A DNA stretch of 28,309 nucleotides from the NCBI GenBank assembly GCA_964412235.1, contig CAYPNT010000032.1, positions 1 to 28,309 on the forward strand, written 5' to 3'. Source of the DNA: JAYZQT01 sp964412235 (GTDB taxonomy: Bacteria; Pseudomonadota; Alphaproteobacteria; MPNO01; UBA830). How positions within the stretch are numbered: the first letter of the stretch is position 1; every line of letters begins with the position of its first letter. Under the pieces are notes generated by a model that had not been told where the DNA came from, did not search any database, and saw only the letters and a list, made by a program, of their open reading frames with translations. Made by a program: the position numbers and the translations under genes. Shown here in pieces: positions 16,112-24,386 of the stretch.

Positions 16112-17212
16112 TTAAATGATTGTTTCCACAAAATTGGCAATCGCAAGCGAGGAGGTCATCCCCGGTGACTCGATACCAAATAAATTTACGAGCCCGGGAA
16201 CACCGTGCTCGCTAGGTCCTTGAATAACAAAATCACGCGCTGGTTCACCGGGCGCTTGGATCTTAGGCCGTATACCCGAATATCCGGGCTGTATAGAACC
16301 GTCGGGAAGATCTGGATAGTACTTTCGGACCGCGGCGTAAAACTTCTCGGCCCTTAAAGGGTCGACATCATAATCTATGTTTTCTACCCATTCGACGTCG
16401 GGACCAAATCGGGCCTGACCACCGAGGTCCACGGTCACGTGCACACCGAGCCCCGCCTTTTCCGGAACTGGATAAATGGGCCGGGTAAATGGCGACCGTC
16501 CCGTCATAGTGTAGTAATTTCCCTTACAATAGTAGCCAGTGGGAATCGCCTCAGCAGGCACCCCCGAGATTGACGCGGCCACCGATTGCGCCCACAAGCC
16601 AGCACTATTAATTACAACATCCGCTGTTATTGACATTGGCACTTCGCCCCCGCAGTCGAGCCGAATTCCGTCATTTACAACTTGTCCCCCGCATATTGGG
16701 GTCAATAATGCCAATACAGCGCCATTCTCCTCGGCATCCCCTTGCAAGGCAAGCATATAGGCATGGCTGTCCAGGATACCCGTGGAAGGTGACCACAAGG
16801 CACCAACGCAAAAAACAGATGGCTCTAAGACGGCCACTTGGGATGGGGTCATCCACTCGAGGTCATCCACTCCATTCGCAGCTGCATTCATTTTTATTCG
16901 CGTAAGTTCAGGTATTTGCGCCTCATCCGTGGCTACAATTATTTTTCCACACCGCTCGTGTTCCACACCGTGATCGTCGCAAAAATCATACATTGCTTTC
17001 TTACCCGCCACACAAAATCTGGCCTTAAGACTATTTTGTTCATAATAAATCCCGGCGTGAATAACTTCGCTGTGACGCGAACTGGTTTCCGTCCCAATCA
17101 TATCAGCTTTTTCGAGGATGATTACTTCGCGCCCGGCAGCAGACATTGCCCGAGCAATTGCGAGACCGATCACCCCGGCACCAATAACAACTACCTCGAC
17201 GCGTTCACTCAT
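16112..17212 (-). CDS. FAD-dependent oxidoreductase, L-2-hydroxyglutarate oxidase (LhgO)-like
   Basis: A 366-residue DAO-fold flavoprotein. The dinucleotide-binding motif VVVIGAGVIGLAIARAMS lies at 7-24, followed by the acidic residue in IILEK. SSRHSEVIHAGIYY (about 44-57) is the stretch characteristic of L-2-hydroxyglutarate dehydrogenases/oxidases. The C-terminal IRPKIQAPGEPARDFVIQG and GIESPGMTSSLAIA stretches also fit. The likely reaction is oxidation of L-2-hydroxyglutarate or a similar 2-hydroxy acid, with electrons passed to oxygen or quinone. Its ATG overlaps the DUF924 stop by four bases, so it is the last gene of a three-gene operon. Confidence 0.82.
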   Translation of the reverse strand: MSERVEVVVIGAGVIGLAIARAMSAAGREVIILEKADMIGTETSSRHSEVIHAGIYYEQNSLKARFCVAGKKAMYDFCDDHGVEHERCGKIIVATDEAQIPELTRIKMNAAANGVDDLEWMTPSQVAVLEPSVFCVGALWSPSTGILDSHAYMLALQGDAEENGAVLALLTPICGGQVVNDGIRLDCGGEVPMSITADVVINSAGLWAQSVAASISGVPAEAIPTGYYCKGNYYTMTGRSPFTRPIYPVPEKAGLGVHVTVDLGGQARFGPDVEWVENIDYDVDPLRAEKFYAAVRKYYPDLPDGSIQPGYSGIRPKIQAPGEPARDFVIQGPSEHGVPGLVNLFGIESPGMTSSLAIANFVETII

Positions 17213-17811
17213 TTATCGTCGGCACCTTCTACAATCGTTCCAAACCTTTGATCATTTTCTACAAGCCAAACAGCCTCACGTGGGGTGTTTTCACGTTTTA
17301 GAATAGCATTGCGGTGAGGAAACCGGCCAAACGCGTCAATAATGGTCTTGTGTTGCACAGCAAAGTCTAACCATTCCTCTTTCTTTTCGTGTTCGGAAAT
17401 TTCACTATACAATTTAACGCTAAGCGCTTGGTCCACCCGATTCTCACTGTGCTGAAAAGGCAAATACGCGAACAATTTCTCAACCTCGACAAGGTCCCCA
17501 TGCCATGGGCTTTTTACAAATTCGCGCGCTATTTCTAAGGCCTTTTTGTCCGTCTTGAAAGATTCTGGCTGCCCTCGAAAGAGATTTCGGGGAATTTGAT
17601 CAAGCAGGATAATTAGTGTGAGACACCCTCGTGCGTGTGACCTCCAATCATCGTAACTCCCGCTCAACGCGCGATTATAGTCTTCAGAAAAACGTGCCCT
17701 CAATGTTTGGTCAACTTCCACGCTTCCGGAAAACCAAAAATCCCGGACCTCGCCGCGTTCATCATCCAGCGTACCAAACCAAAACCCATACAACGCTTCC
17801 CATTTTTCCAT
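17209..17811 (-). CDS. DUF924 family protein
   Basis: A 200-residue all-alpha cytoplasmic protein of the DUF924 family (tetratricopeptide-like fold). Conserved blocks are visible: the N-terminal LYGFWFG, the middle LTLIILLDQIPRNLFRGQ, and FGRFPHRNAILKRENT near the C-terminus. I chose the ATG at 17811, preceded by AAGGAAG, because the family starts at this point; a longer frame to 17883 would overlap the upstream gene. The family is widespread in Proteobacteria and has no established function. It is linked to the LhgO-like gene by an ATGA overlap and lies 17 bp behind the DehI-family gene. Confidence 0.88.
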   Translation of the reverse strand: MEKWEALYGFWFGTLDDERGEVRDFWFSGSVEVDQTLRARFSEDYNRALSGSYDDWRSHARGCLTLIILLDQIPRNLFRGQPESFKTDKKALEIAREFVKSPWHGDLVEVEKLFAYLPFQHSENRVDQALSVKLYSEISEHEKKEEWLDFAVQHKTIIDAFGRFPHRNAILKRENTPREAVWLVENDQRFGTIVEGADDK

Positions 17812-17828
17812 CAAACTTCCTTGGCCAA

Positions 17829-18662
17829 TCACGGGCTTGTTAGGGCGGCGCGCAACATACCCCCTATAACGATCATACGACATATTGTCGGGGGAAAAAT
17901 TCTAATCGTTTCTATCAGCGTTGAACGGATCTCGCTCGTGGGCACACTGGCCTCTGGCGGCGGACTAGCAAGTTCCTGATAAATATTCTCTGCAATCTCG
18001 TTTGCTCCTGTCAGCACCCGGGAAGAAATTTCATTAATCGTTCCCGCCTCAGACATCAGCTCTAACCACACTCCGAGTTCTTCTAAAAATGTAGGCCACC
18101 CAACAAAGTGCCGATACAGTGATGGCACGATTTTGGTGGCTTCTCCCGCAGTGTGATAGGCTAGGGTATTAAGGACGTTCATAATTTCGGGCGGCAAAGC
18201 CTCAAGACTAGCGAGTGGTAATAAATCGGGAAGGCTTTGGGTTTTCAGAAATTTTGGAGCGGTGAATTGTGCGGGTCGACCATTCTTTAGCGCGAGAGAA
18301 ATGACACATAAGCTAATGCCATTCATTGGGTTGGCCCGATTGTATGCATCAAGCGTTTCACAAATGCGCCTGCGGTCGTCACCGTCGAGCCACCTGCCCG
18401 GCACACAATTCTTGCTTGCGGCAAGTCTATTAAATTCGGGTACGAAAAGATCTGCTGTCAACGCGCTCGCACGGACTGCAAAAACACCATCCTCAAATGG
18501 TTTCCCCACAACGCCCCATGACCACTCCAATGTTCCGGGTACAGTGGCAAGGTGGCGATAGACCAAGTTAACTAAACGCACACCGAGCGCATTCTCAATG
18601 GCCTGGTATATTAACTTTATATTTCCTTTTGCATCTTCCGCACGCAGCTCGGGTAAGGACAT
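17829..18662 (-). CDS. DehI-family (2-haloacid dehalogenase-like) protein
   Basis: A 277-residue alpha-helical protein built from two related halves, like the pseudo-dimeric 2-haloacid dehalogenase DehI. Half one has IYQAIENALGVRLVNLVYRHL followed by VPGTLEWSW. The centre has DAYNRANPMNGISLCVISLAL. Half two has LPDLLPLASLEALPPEIMNVL, then a YH...WP region. As I remember DehI, its catalytic aspartate falls in that YH...WP region; here the 18 intervening residues contain no Asp, so dehalogenase activity is doubtful. The start is uncertain: ATG at 18662 or TTG at 18680, neither with a good ribosome site. First gene of the DUF924/LhgO operon. Confidence 0.68.
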   Translation of the reverse strand: MSLPELRAEDAKGNIKLIYQAIENALGVRLVNLVYRHLATVPGTLEWSWGVVGKPFEDGVFAVRASALTADLFVPEFNRLAASKNCVPGRWLDGDDRRRICETLDAYNRANPMNGISLCVISLALKNGRPAQFTAPKFLKTQSLPDLLPLASLEALPPEIMNVLNTLAYHTAGEATKIVPSLYRHFVGWPTFLEELGVWLELMSEAGTINEISSRVLTGANEIAENIYQELASPPPEASVPTSEIRSTLIETIRIFPPTICRMIVIGGMLRAALTSP

Positions 18663-18698
18663 GTTTTTAATTTTAACCAACTTATTTCATGGTGTTTT

Positions 18699-18716
18699 CA
18701 GCGCTTCCAAGTGCTG
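18699..18716. promoter_or_regulatory. Imperfect 18-bp inverted repeat upstream of the DehI-family operon
   Basis: CAGCGCTT and AAGTGCTG flank a 2-bp centre; seven of the eight arm pairs are Watson-Crick and one is G-T. It lies 37 bp upstream of the DehI-family ATG, in the 98-bp gap after the MetE-like gene. It could be an operator or a stem at the 3' end of the MetE-like message; no U-tract follows, which argues against an intrinsic terminator. Nearby, CAATTAA occurs twice in direct repeat (about 18732-18748). Confidence 0.28.
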
Positions 18717-18760
18717 GGCACAAGAGTGCAGGCAATTAAAGCAATTAACATTTTTCGCCA

Positions 18761-19789
18761 TTAAGAAACGGTGTCAGGCGAAATACCTAGATACAAGTCC
18801 CGTCCAGCATTGAGTACTGAAATTTTACGATCTGCCACATATCGTTTATGATTCCATAGTCCGCAATCAGGGTGGATGTAGGTTACCCTTCCCTCCCCCA
18901 TAATTGTCTCGACGCGCTCTATTAACGACGCAATCTGTTCGGGTGTCTCGGTTACCGTTTTTTTTACATCAACCACCCCAAGGCCCATACCAATCTCTGG
19001 TCTGAGTTCCTTAAATGCGACAAGTTCTTCGGCGGGCCTGTGTGCGCATTCCATTACTATATGGTCAACGTGAAGAGCATTTAAATAATCCATTAACATA
19101 TCCCAAGAACCACTCTGGGGCTGCTGTCCGGCATAATTTCCAAAACAAAGGTGGACGGACGGAATACCTGATATCGCGTCCAAAACGCAGTTCATGGCAC
19201 TCGCCGCCCACTTCCATTCTTCTGGGTGACCCGGCAAATTGGCTTCATCAATCTGCACGATATCTGCATCCAAACGCGCAACCTGTTCGGCAAGAACCTC
19301 GGCTATGGCTTCCGTTACAGCTTCAACGCTCCCGTAGTGATGGTCTACGAGTGTTTTAGCAAGCATGTGCGGCCCCGTTAAAGCGAACTTGAACGGTTTT
19401 TGAGCTAAACCTTTCGCACGCCGGCACGGCACCGCTAAGTTCAAAGTACCGCTGCTGATGGGACCCTCAACCACACCGGCGGGCAAGCGACGCCACCCCA
19501 TATTCATTTCCGCCTCAAACTGACGGATAAGATCAAAAGTTAACGTCGACCTTATGCCCTCCATAGGGGTTGTAAAATATTCAATCATACCGTTGGTTTC
19601 GGGATGACTTAGGTCATATCGATAAACCTCGCCGTCGCACACGACGTCAAGCCCCGCTCGTTCTTGTGTGTGAAGTATCACTCTGGTCGCATCGACAATG
19701 TCTTGTTCTGATGGCGCGGTTCCCATCCATGACGGGACCGGATAAGAGCCTACCGTGGTAGTTTTAATACGTGGTGAATTGGTCATCAT
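18761..19789 (-). CDS. Cobalamin-independent methionine synthase C-terminal-domain protein (MetE-II type methyltransferase)
   Basis: A 342-residue zinc methyltransferase with only the catalytic (C-terminal) half of MetE. Visible motifs: TTTVGSYPVP at 10-19, the DGE motif at 52-54, IDEANL at 180-185, and the zinc ligands H213 and C215 (VHLCFGN), E247 (MEC) and C309 (PDCGLW). All needed ligands seem present, so the enzyme should transfer methyl groups between a donor and a thiol. In short stand-alone members the methyl donor is often not methyl-tetrahydrofolate glutamate. I chose the ATG at 19789 after AAGGA; the ATG at 19786 is equally possible. A longer frame to 19888 is not needed. It is divergent from the DUF993 cluster and shares its control region. 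Confidence 0.85.
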   Translation of the reverse strand: MMTNSPRIKTTTVGSYPVPSWMGTAPSEQDIVDATRVILHTQERAGLDVVCDGEVYRYDLSHPETNGMIEYFTTPMEGIRSTLTFDLIRQFEAEMNMGWRRLPAGVVEGPISSGTLNLAVPCRRAKGLAQKPFKFALTGPHMLAKTLVDHHYGSVEAVTEAIAEVLAEQVARLDADIVQIDEANLPGHPEEWKWAASAMNCVLDAISGIPSVHLCFGNYAGQQPQSGSWDMLMDYLNALHVDHIVMECAHRPAEELVAFKELRPEIGMGLGVVDVKKTVTETPEQIASLIERVETIMGEGRVTYIHPDCGLWNHKRYVADRKISVLNAGRDLYLGISPDTVS

Positions 19790-19802
19790 AATCGTCCTTG
19801 TT

Positions 19803-19826
19803 TCACAATAACCGGATTTATTGTGA
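19803..19826. promoter_or_regulatory. Perfect 8-bp inverted repeat TCACAATA-N8-TATTGTGA, likely operator
   Basis: The 24-bp site lies in the 233-bp divergent region between the MetE-like gene (14 bp from its start) and the Gfo/Idh/MocA gene. Its place over the start region of the MetE-like gene suits a repressor site or an autoregulated divergent switch. No regulator gene lies in the window. The TCACA...TGTGA order is the reverse of a CRP site. I could not place -35/-10 boxes convincingly for either direction; nothing else in the gap stands out. Confidence 0.6.
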
Positions 19827-20022
19827 CTTGATACAAGGCTATGACAGAAGCTCCGCAGCTGTAAAGCAACTAACAACCCACCAGCCAAACCCGCTCATAC
19901 GGGCAGACAACGAATAGAAGGCCAAATATCAAAGCCTATGGTACAAAAATTTACTCCGCGGGCACACTGAGGGTAATATAGAAAGACTTGGCAACTCCCG
20001 AAAACAAAAGGGGCAAAATAAA

Positions 20023-21174
20023 ATGGCGCAGCAAAGATTAGGGATTATCATGAACGGTGTTACAGGCCGGATGGGCACCAACCAACACCTTATCCGTTCA
20101 ATACTTGCAATCATGGCTCAAGGTGGCGTTCCTATCGGAAATGGAGACACCGTTATGCCCGACCCAATCCTTGTCGGCCGCAACGCAAAAAAAGTGGAAG
20201 ACCTGGCAAAAACGCATGGAATTACCCGGTGGACCACAGATTTAGACGCCGCTATGGATAATCAAAACGATACTTTATTCTTTGACTCCGCCAGCACAAA
20301 CAAGCGTGCTTCGCTTCTTCGAAAAGCAATCGCCAAAGGCAAGGACATATATTGCGAAAAACCTTCGGCGGGTACATTCGAAGACGCCATAGATGTCTAT
20401 AAGAAGGCAGAAAGAGCCGGTATTAGGCATGGCGTCGTCCAAGATAAAATATTTCTTCCGGGCCTACAAAAAATGAAAAGGTTAATCGGTGAAGGTTTTT
20501 TTGGCAGACTCCTCTCCGTTAAAATAGATTTCGGCTATTGGGTGTTCGAGGGTGATTGGCGCCCATCACAAAGACCAAGTTGGAACTACCGCAAACAGGA
20601 CGGCGGCGGCATAATCCTGGATATGATGCCACATTGGCGTTATGTGCTCGATAACACCTTTGGCAAGGTCCAAAGTATCAGTTGTGCTGGCAGAGTAAAT
20701 ATTGAGCAGCGATGGGATGAAAATAATGAACCCTACGATAGTGATGCCGACGACGCATCCTATGCACTCGTAGAACTCAAAGGCGGGGCCGTCGCTCAAA
20801 TTTTTGCATCTTGGTGCACCAGGGTCCGAAAAGATGATCTCGTAACGTTTCACGCGGATGGGACGCACGGAGCGGCCGTCGCGGGCCTTACTAAATGTTA
20901 TATCCAAGATCGACCGTCCACCCCCTCGCCTGTGTGGAACCCAGACGAACCCCAAACGATCCCCTTCTTTGAAAACTGGGAAGAGTATGGATCGGATATG
21001 GAATTCGATAATGGCTTTAAAGCTGAATGGGAAATGTTTATTCGAAGCTTGTACGATGACACGCCCTTTCATTGGAACCTTCGAGAGGGCGCGAAAGGCG
21101 TTCAGTTAGCAGAAGCCGCTATGGCCAGTTGGCGGGAACGGCGATGGGTCGATATAACCGAGGTACCAACATAA
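20023..21174 (+). CDS. Gfo/Idh/MocA family NAD(P)-dependent oxidoreductase
   Basis: A 383-residue two-domain sugar or polyol dehydrogenase. The Rossmann turn is MNGVTGRMG (residues 10-18); the active-site motif EKP is at 112-114. The C-terminal beta-sheet domain carries GGGIILDMMPHWRYVLDN, where the histidine/aspartate pair of the family is expected. The glycine-rich turn is longer than usual (G-V-T-G-R-M-G). The start ATG follows AAGGGG. Its stop TAA shares its last base with the ATG of the DUF993 gene, so they are translated together. Members oxidise or isomerise sugars, inositols and related polyols; the substrate here is not predictable from sequence. Confidence 0.9.
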   Translation: MAQQRLGIIMNGVTGRMGTNQHLIRSILAIMAQGGVPIGNGDTVMPDPILVGRNAKKVEDLAKTHGITRWTTDLDAAMDNQNDTLFFDSASTNKRASLLRKAIAKGKDIYCEKPSAGTFEDAIDVYKKAERAGIRHGVVQDKIFLPGLQKMKRLIGEGFFGRLLSVKIDFGYWVFEGDWRPSQRPSWNYRKQDGGGIILDMMPHWRYVLDNTFGKVQSISCAGRVNIEQRWDENNEPYDSDADDASYALVELKGGAVAQIFASWCTRVRKDDLVTFHADGTHGAAVAGLTKCYIQDRPSTPSPVWNPDEPQTIPFFENWEEYGSDMEFDNGFKAEWEMFIRSLYDDTPFHWNLREGAKGVQLAEAAMASWRERRWVDITEVPT

Positions 21175-22340
21175 TGCCGACCATCCTACTACCAACTGCA
21201 AATCGAACACTCACAGCATTTAAAACGAGCGAGCCACGTAATTTTCCTGAAAAGTCTGGCGTTCCCTTCAATAGATCAGTATACGCCGCCGCGCACGTCG
21301 TTCCAGACATCAAAGGTAACTACGACCCAGCGATCAAAACTAACATAGACTGGGACCAAACCATTAATTTTCGACGTCATCTTTGGGATTTGGGTTTGGG
21401 GGTTGCGGAGGCCATGGACACCGCGCAACGAGGAATGGGTCTCGACTGGCCAACCTCTTTAGAGCTTGTGCGAAGAAGTGTCGAGGCATCTCGAGACATA
21501 CCAAACTCAATCCTAGCCTCCGGTGCGGGCACCGACCATCTTGAACCAACGCCAAACCTTAATTTAGACGATGTCATTCACGCATACGAAGAACAATGCG
21601 GGGCAGTAGAAAAGGCCGGGAGCCGGATCATTCTCATGGCAAGTCGGGCACTTGCCCTATCCGCAACATCGGCTGAAGATTACGACTATGTTTACAGTCG
21701 AATTCTTAAACAAGTACGCGAACCTGTAATCATTCATTGGTTGGGCGAAATGTTTGACCCTTCTCTAAAGGGGTATTGGGGAAGTACTCACGTTGATGAG
21801 GCAATGATTTCCTGCCTACGCGTCCTTGAACAGAACTCGGACAAAATTGAGGGGATTAAGGTCTCATTACTCGATAAAAATAAGGAAATCCAACTCCGCC
21901 GCAAGTTGCCAACCGGTATTCGTATGTATACCGGAGACGACTTTAATTACGCAGAATTAATTGCGGGAGATGAAAACGGATATTCTGACGCTTTGTTGGG
22001 AATTTTCGATGCTATAGCCCCCGCGGCCGCGGCGGCCTTAGCGGCTCTCGCCGACAACAAAATAGAACAATTCCACAAAATTTTCGCCGCTACGGTTCCC
22101 CTCTCCCGTCATATTTTCGGTACACCGACACGCTTCTATAAAACTGGTGTTGTGTTCATGTCATACCTCAACGGCCATCAAGATCATTTCACTATGGTTG
22201 GGGGCCAACAAAGTGCACGATCGATTGTACACCTGTCAGAAATCTTTAAACTTGCCGACAAGGCGGGTTTACTAAAAAATCCGGAGCACGCAACCGAACG
22301 AATGCGGCGTGTCCTCGCGGTCCATGGGATTGGAGCCTGA
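21174..22340 (+). CDS. DUF993 family protein (dihydrodipicolinate synthase-like aldolase fold)
   Basis: A 388-residue protein of the DUF993 family, which is distantly related to DapA-type Schiff-base aldolases. A GIKVS stretch (residues 227-231) puts K229 at the position expected for the Schiff-base lysine. Also conserved are the DWPTSLELVRRS, IILMASRALAL and PVIIHWLGEMFDP stretches. I chose the ATG at 21174, in TAATG overlap with the previous stop; a GTG-type start at 21072 would run 100 bp into the upstream gene. An alanine-rich run (about 283-295) is encoded by a very GC-rich stretch. The family usually sits with Gfo/Idh/MocA and TIM-barrel isomerase genes, as here. The reaction is unknown; aldol cleavage is an inference. 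Confidence 0.85.
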   Translation: MPTILLPTANRTLTAFKTSEPRNFPEKSGVPFNRSVYAAAHVVPDIKGNYDPAIKTNIDWDQTINFRRHLWDLGLGVAEAMDTAQRGMGLDWPTSLELVRRSVEASRDIPNSILASGAGTDHLEPTPNLNLDDVIHAYEEQCGAVEKAGSRIILMASRALALSATSAEDYDYVYSRILKQVREPVIIHWLGEMFDPSLKGYWGSTHVDEAMISCLRVLEQNSDKIEGIKVSLLDKNKEIQLRRKLPTGIRMYTGDDFNYAELIAGDENGYSDALLGIFDAIAPAAAAALAALADNKIEQFHKIFAATVPLSRHIFGTPTRFYKTGVVFMSYLNGHQDHFTMVGGQQSARSIVHLSEIFKLADKAGLLKNPEHATERMRRVLAVHGIGA

Positions 22341-22343
22341 GCG

Positions 22344-23171
22344 GTGACCAAACCGAGAAGAGATAAACTCGCGATCAATCAAGCGACAACGATGGAGCAA
22401 TGGCCATTAAGGGCCGCCATAGAAAATTATGCAGCACATCAAATTAAAGGCATTTCTATATGGCGCGATAAATTGGCCGATTGCGGCCTAAACGACGCTA
22501 TTACTTTATTAAAAGACTACGAGATGTCCGTTACCGGGCTATGCCGAGGAGGAATGTTTACCGCATCCGACCAGAATGGGCGGGATCGCGCAATCGATGA
22601 AAATAAAAGAGCTTTAGACGAAGCTGCAGCCATTAATGCCAATTGTCTCATAATGGTATGCGGCGGCCTGCCGGGCCGCTCCAAAGATATAAAAGACGCG
22701 CGCAGCCAAATTGAAGACGGGCTCGCGAAGATCGTTCCTCACGCGCGCAGTGTAGGGGTTCCTATTGCCATAGAACCGCTTCACCCCATGACGGCCGCCG
22801 ACCGGGCTTGTATTAACACACTGGAACATGCGCTGGATCTATGCGACACGCTAGGTGAAGGCGTAGGTGTCGCAGTCGATGTCTATCATGTTTGGTGGGA
22901 CCCAAAACTTGAAAGTCAAATATCTCGAGCGGGTGATCGGATTTTGGGATTTCATCTATCGGATTGGTTGGTGCCCACCACTGACCTCGTTTGGGACAGA
23001 GGCATGATGGGTGACGGTATAATTGATATTCCTCAGATAAGAAATTGGGTCGAAGCATCAGGGTATCGCGGGTTTAACGAAGTTGAGATATTCTCAAAAC
23101 AAAATTGGTGGAAACAGGATCCAAATGTGGTGATAGAAACCTGCATCGACCGATATGACAAATTTGTATAA
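22344..23171 (+). CDS. Sugar phosphate isomerase/epimerase family TIM barrel (xylose isomerase-like)
   Basis: A 275-residue AP-endonuclease-2 type TIM barrel. The expected metal ligands are visible at strand ends: E144 (IAIEPLHP), D179 (VAVDVYHVWWD), H204 (GFHLSDW) and E248 (NEVEIFS). This fits ketose/aldose isomerases, epimerases and inosose dehydratase-like enzymes. It starts with GTG at 22344, 3 bp after the DUF993 stop, and ends 11 bp before the LVIVD gene. Coupling with a dehydrogenase and a DapA-like protein suggests three successive steps in one catabolic route. Confidence 0.9.
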   Translation: MTKPRRDKLAINQATTMEQWPLRAAIENYAAHQIKGISIWRDKLADCGLNDAITLLKDYEMSVTGLCRGGMFTASDQNGRDRAIDENKRALDEAAAINANCLIMVCGGLPGRSKDIKDARSQIEDGLAKIVPHARSVGVPIAIEPLHPMTAADRACINTLEHALDLCDTLGEGVGVAVDVYHVWWDPKLESQISRAGDRILGFHLSDWLVPTTDLVWDRGMMGDGIIDIPQIRNWVEASGYRGFNEVEIFSKQNWWKQDPNVVIETCIDRYDKFV

Positions 23172-23182
23172 CGGGGGAACAA

Positions 23183-24304
23183 ATGGCAAGTGCTCATGGG
23201 TTGAAGGAACTAGGCTTTTTTGACTGCGCCGGCGGCGGACAGGTGCGGGTTGATGGAACAACCGCATATATTGGTCACATGGCCAGTCCGTTTGGGACGA
23301 GCATCATTGATGTTCAAGACCCCAAAAACCCAAAACTACTCTCCCATACCGAGATGCCGACAGGAACTCATTCACACAAGGTTCACGCCGTTGATGACCT
23401 AATGGTTCGCAACCATGAGTTAATAGGGCCGGGAAAGCCCGAGGAATTCTCTGTCGGCGTTGGAATCTATGATGTGTCAAATAAAAGCAATCCACGCCTT
23501 ATTGCGACATGGGACACCGTTGGTCGCGGCGTCCATCGCTTCGATTTTGATGGGCGTTATATGTATTTTTCTTCTACGGTCGAGGGATATCGTGGGCCCA
23601 TTATGGTCGTACTTGATCTAAAGGACCCGGAAAATCCAGAAGAAGTATGCCGTTGGTGGATCCCGGGACAATGGGAGGCTGGCGGTGAAGACTATATTTG
23701 GGGCGATGGCCCCGAACCGCGGTGTCATCATCCACTTCGCATGGGTGACCGTTTATACATGAGCTACTGGCATCATGGTGTGTTTATTTTGAATATCGAG
23801 GATCTATTAAAGCCCGCAATGATCTCCACCTTTAATACAGGACCAACTTTTCCACATCCCACCCACACAGCGTTACCTCTTCCATTCGAAATAGGTGGTC
23901 ATCGCCATATGATTGTTGCAGACGAGGATGTCGCTAAATTACGACCGCATGCGCCCTCATTTACCTGGATATTCGATATAACCGATGAAACAAACCCGAT
24001 CCCTATTTCCTCCTGGCAAGCCAAGGATCTTGATTTTATCGGCGACCCAGATCAGCCCTATACGGGTTGTCACCAACCTAGCGAGATTGTAACCGGCCCG
24101 ATCATTCCTTTTGCGTGGTTTTCTCGCGGCATTCGTATGCTTGATATCTCAAATCCTCATGAACCCAGGGAAGTGGGGCACTTTCAGCCAGACCCACAAC
24201 CGGGTTGCGATAGGATTTGTGCAAACGACATTACCACGGACGACCGTGGTCTAATATATTTGATTGACCGCTTGAGAGGTCTACATATCGTAGAACAAAC
24301 ATAG
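23183..24304 (+). CDS. LVIVD-repeat beta-propeller protein
   Basis: A 373-residue protein made of about six LVIVD-type blades, each with a xxIxDVxxPxxPxLL-like unit: near residues 40-56, 93-110, 141-160, 195-210, 262-280 and 314-330. It has no signal peptide and seems cytoplasmic. Histidines are frequent (THSHKVHAV, CHHPLRM, YWHHGVF, HPTHTALP, GHRHMIV, GCHQPSE) and point into the same region of a propeller, as in metal-containing propellers such as the selenium-binding/methanethiol-oxidase group. That group is only a structural analogy. It is the fourth gene of the cluster; after it a hairpin and an 82-bp gap precede the bicupin gene. Function unknown. Confidence 0.75.
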   Translation: MASAHGLKELGFFDCAGGGQVRVDGTTAYIGHMASPFGTSIIDVQDPKNPKLLSHTEMPTGTHSHKVHAVDDLMVRNHELIGPGKPEEFSVGVGIYDVSNKSNPRLIATWDTVGRGVHRFDFDGRYMYFSSTVEGYRGPIMVVLDLKDPENPEEVCRWWIPGQWEAGGEDYIWGDGPEPRCHHPLRMGDRLYMSYWHHGVFILNIEDLLKPAMISTFNTGPTFPHPTHTALPLPFEIGGHRHMIVADEDVAKLRPHAPSFTWIFDITDETNPIPISSWQAKDLDFIGDPDQPYTGCHQPSEIVTGPIIPFAWFSRGIRMLDISNPHEPREVGHFQPDPQPGCDRICANDITTDDRGLIYLIDRLRGLHIVEQT

Positions 24305-24313
24305 AAAAATACG

Positions 24314-24334
24314 GACAATATATGACGCATTGTC
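24314..24334. promoter_or_regulatory. Inverted repeat GACAAT-N9-ATTGTC before the bicupin gene
   Basis: A perfect 6-bp inverted repeat lies 9 bp behind the LVIVD stop and 52 bp upstream of the bicupin start. No U-tract follows, so it is a poor terminator. Its ACAAT...ATTGT core is the same as in the 19803-19826 repeat, with a spacing one base shorter (N9 against N10). It may be a second site for the same regulator, or chance. Confidence 0.4.
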
Positions 24335-24386
24335 TGTAGGCGGGCATTGGGCGCAAACTTACATCCCCCAGGAAAGCGAGGGTGAA

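Noticed and set aside
19803..19826. CRP/FNR-type site
   Set aside because: CRP sites read TGTGA-N6-TCACA; here the arms are in the opposite order with an 8-bp centre.
20566..21072. Open frame of 168 codons on the minus strand
   Set aside because: Lies inside the Gfo/Idh/MocA gene on the other strand; no family features and no ribosome site.
22021..22032. Perfect 12-bp GC palindrome CCGCGGCCGCGG
   Set aside because: It encodes part of an alanine run (APAAAAALAALAD) in the DUF993 protein; codon use for alanine explains it.
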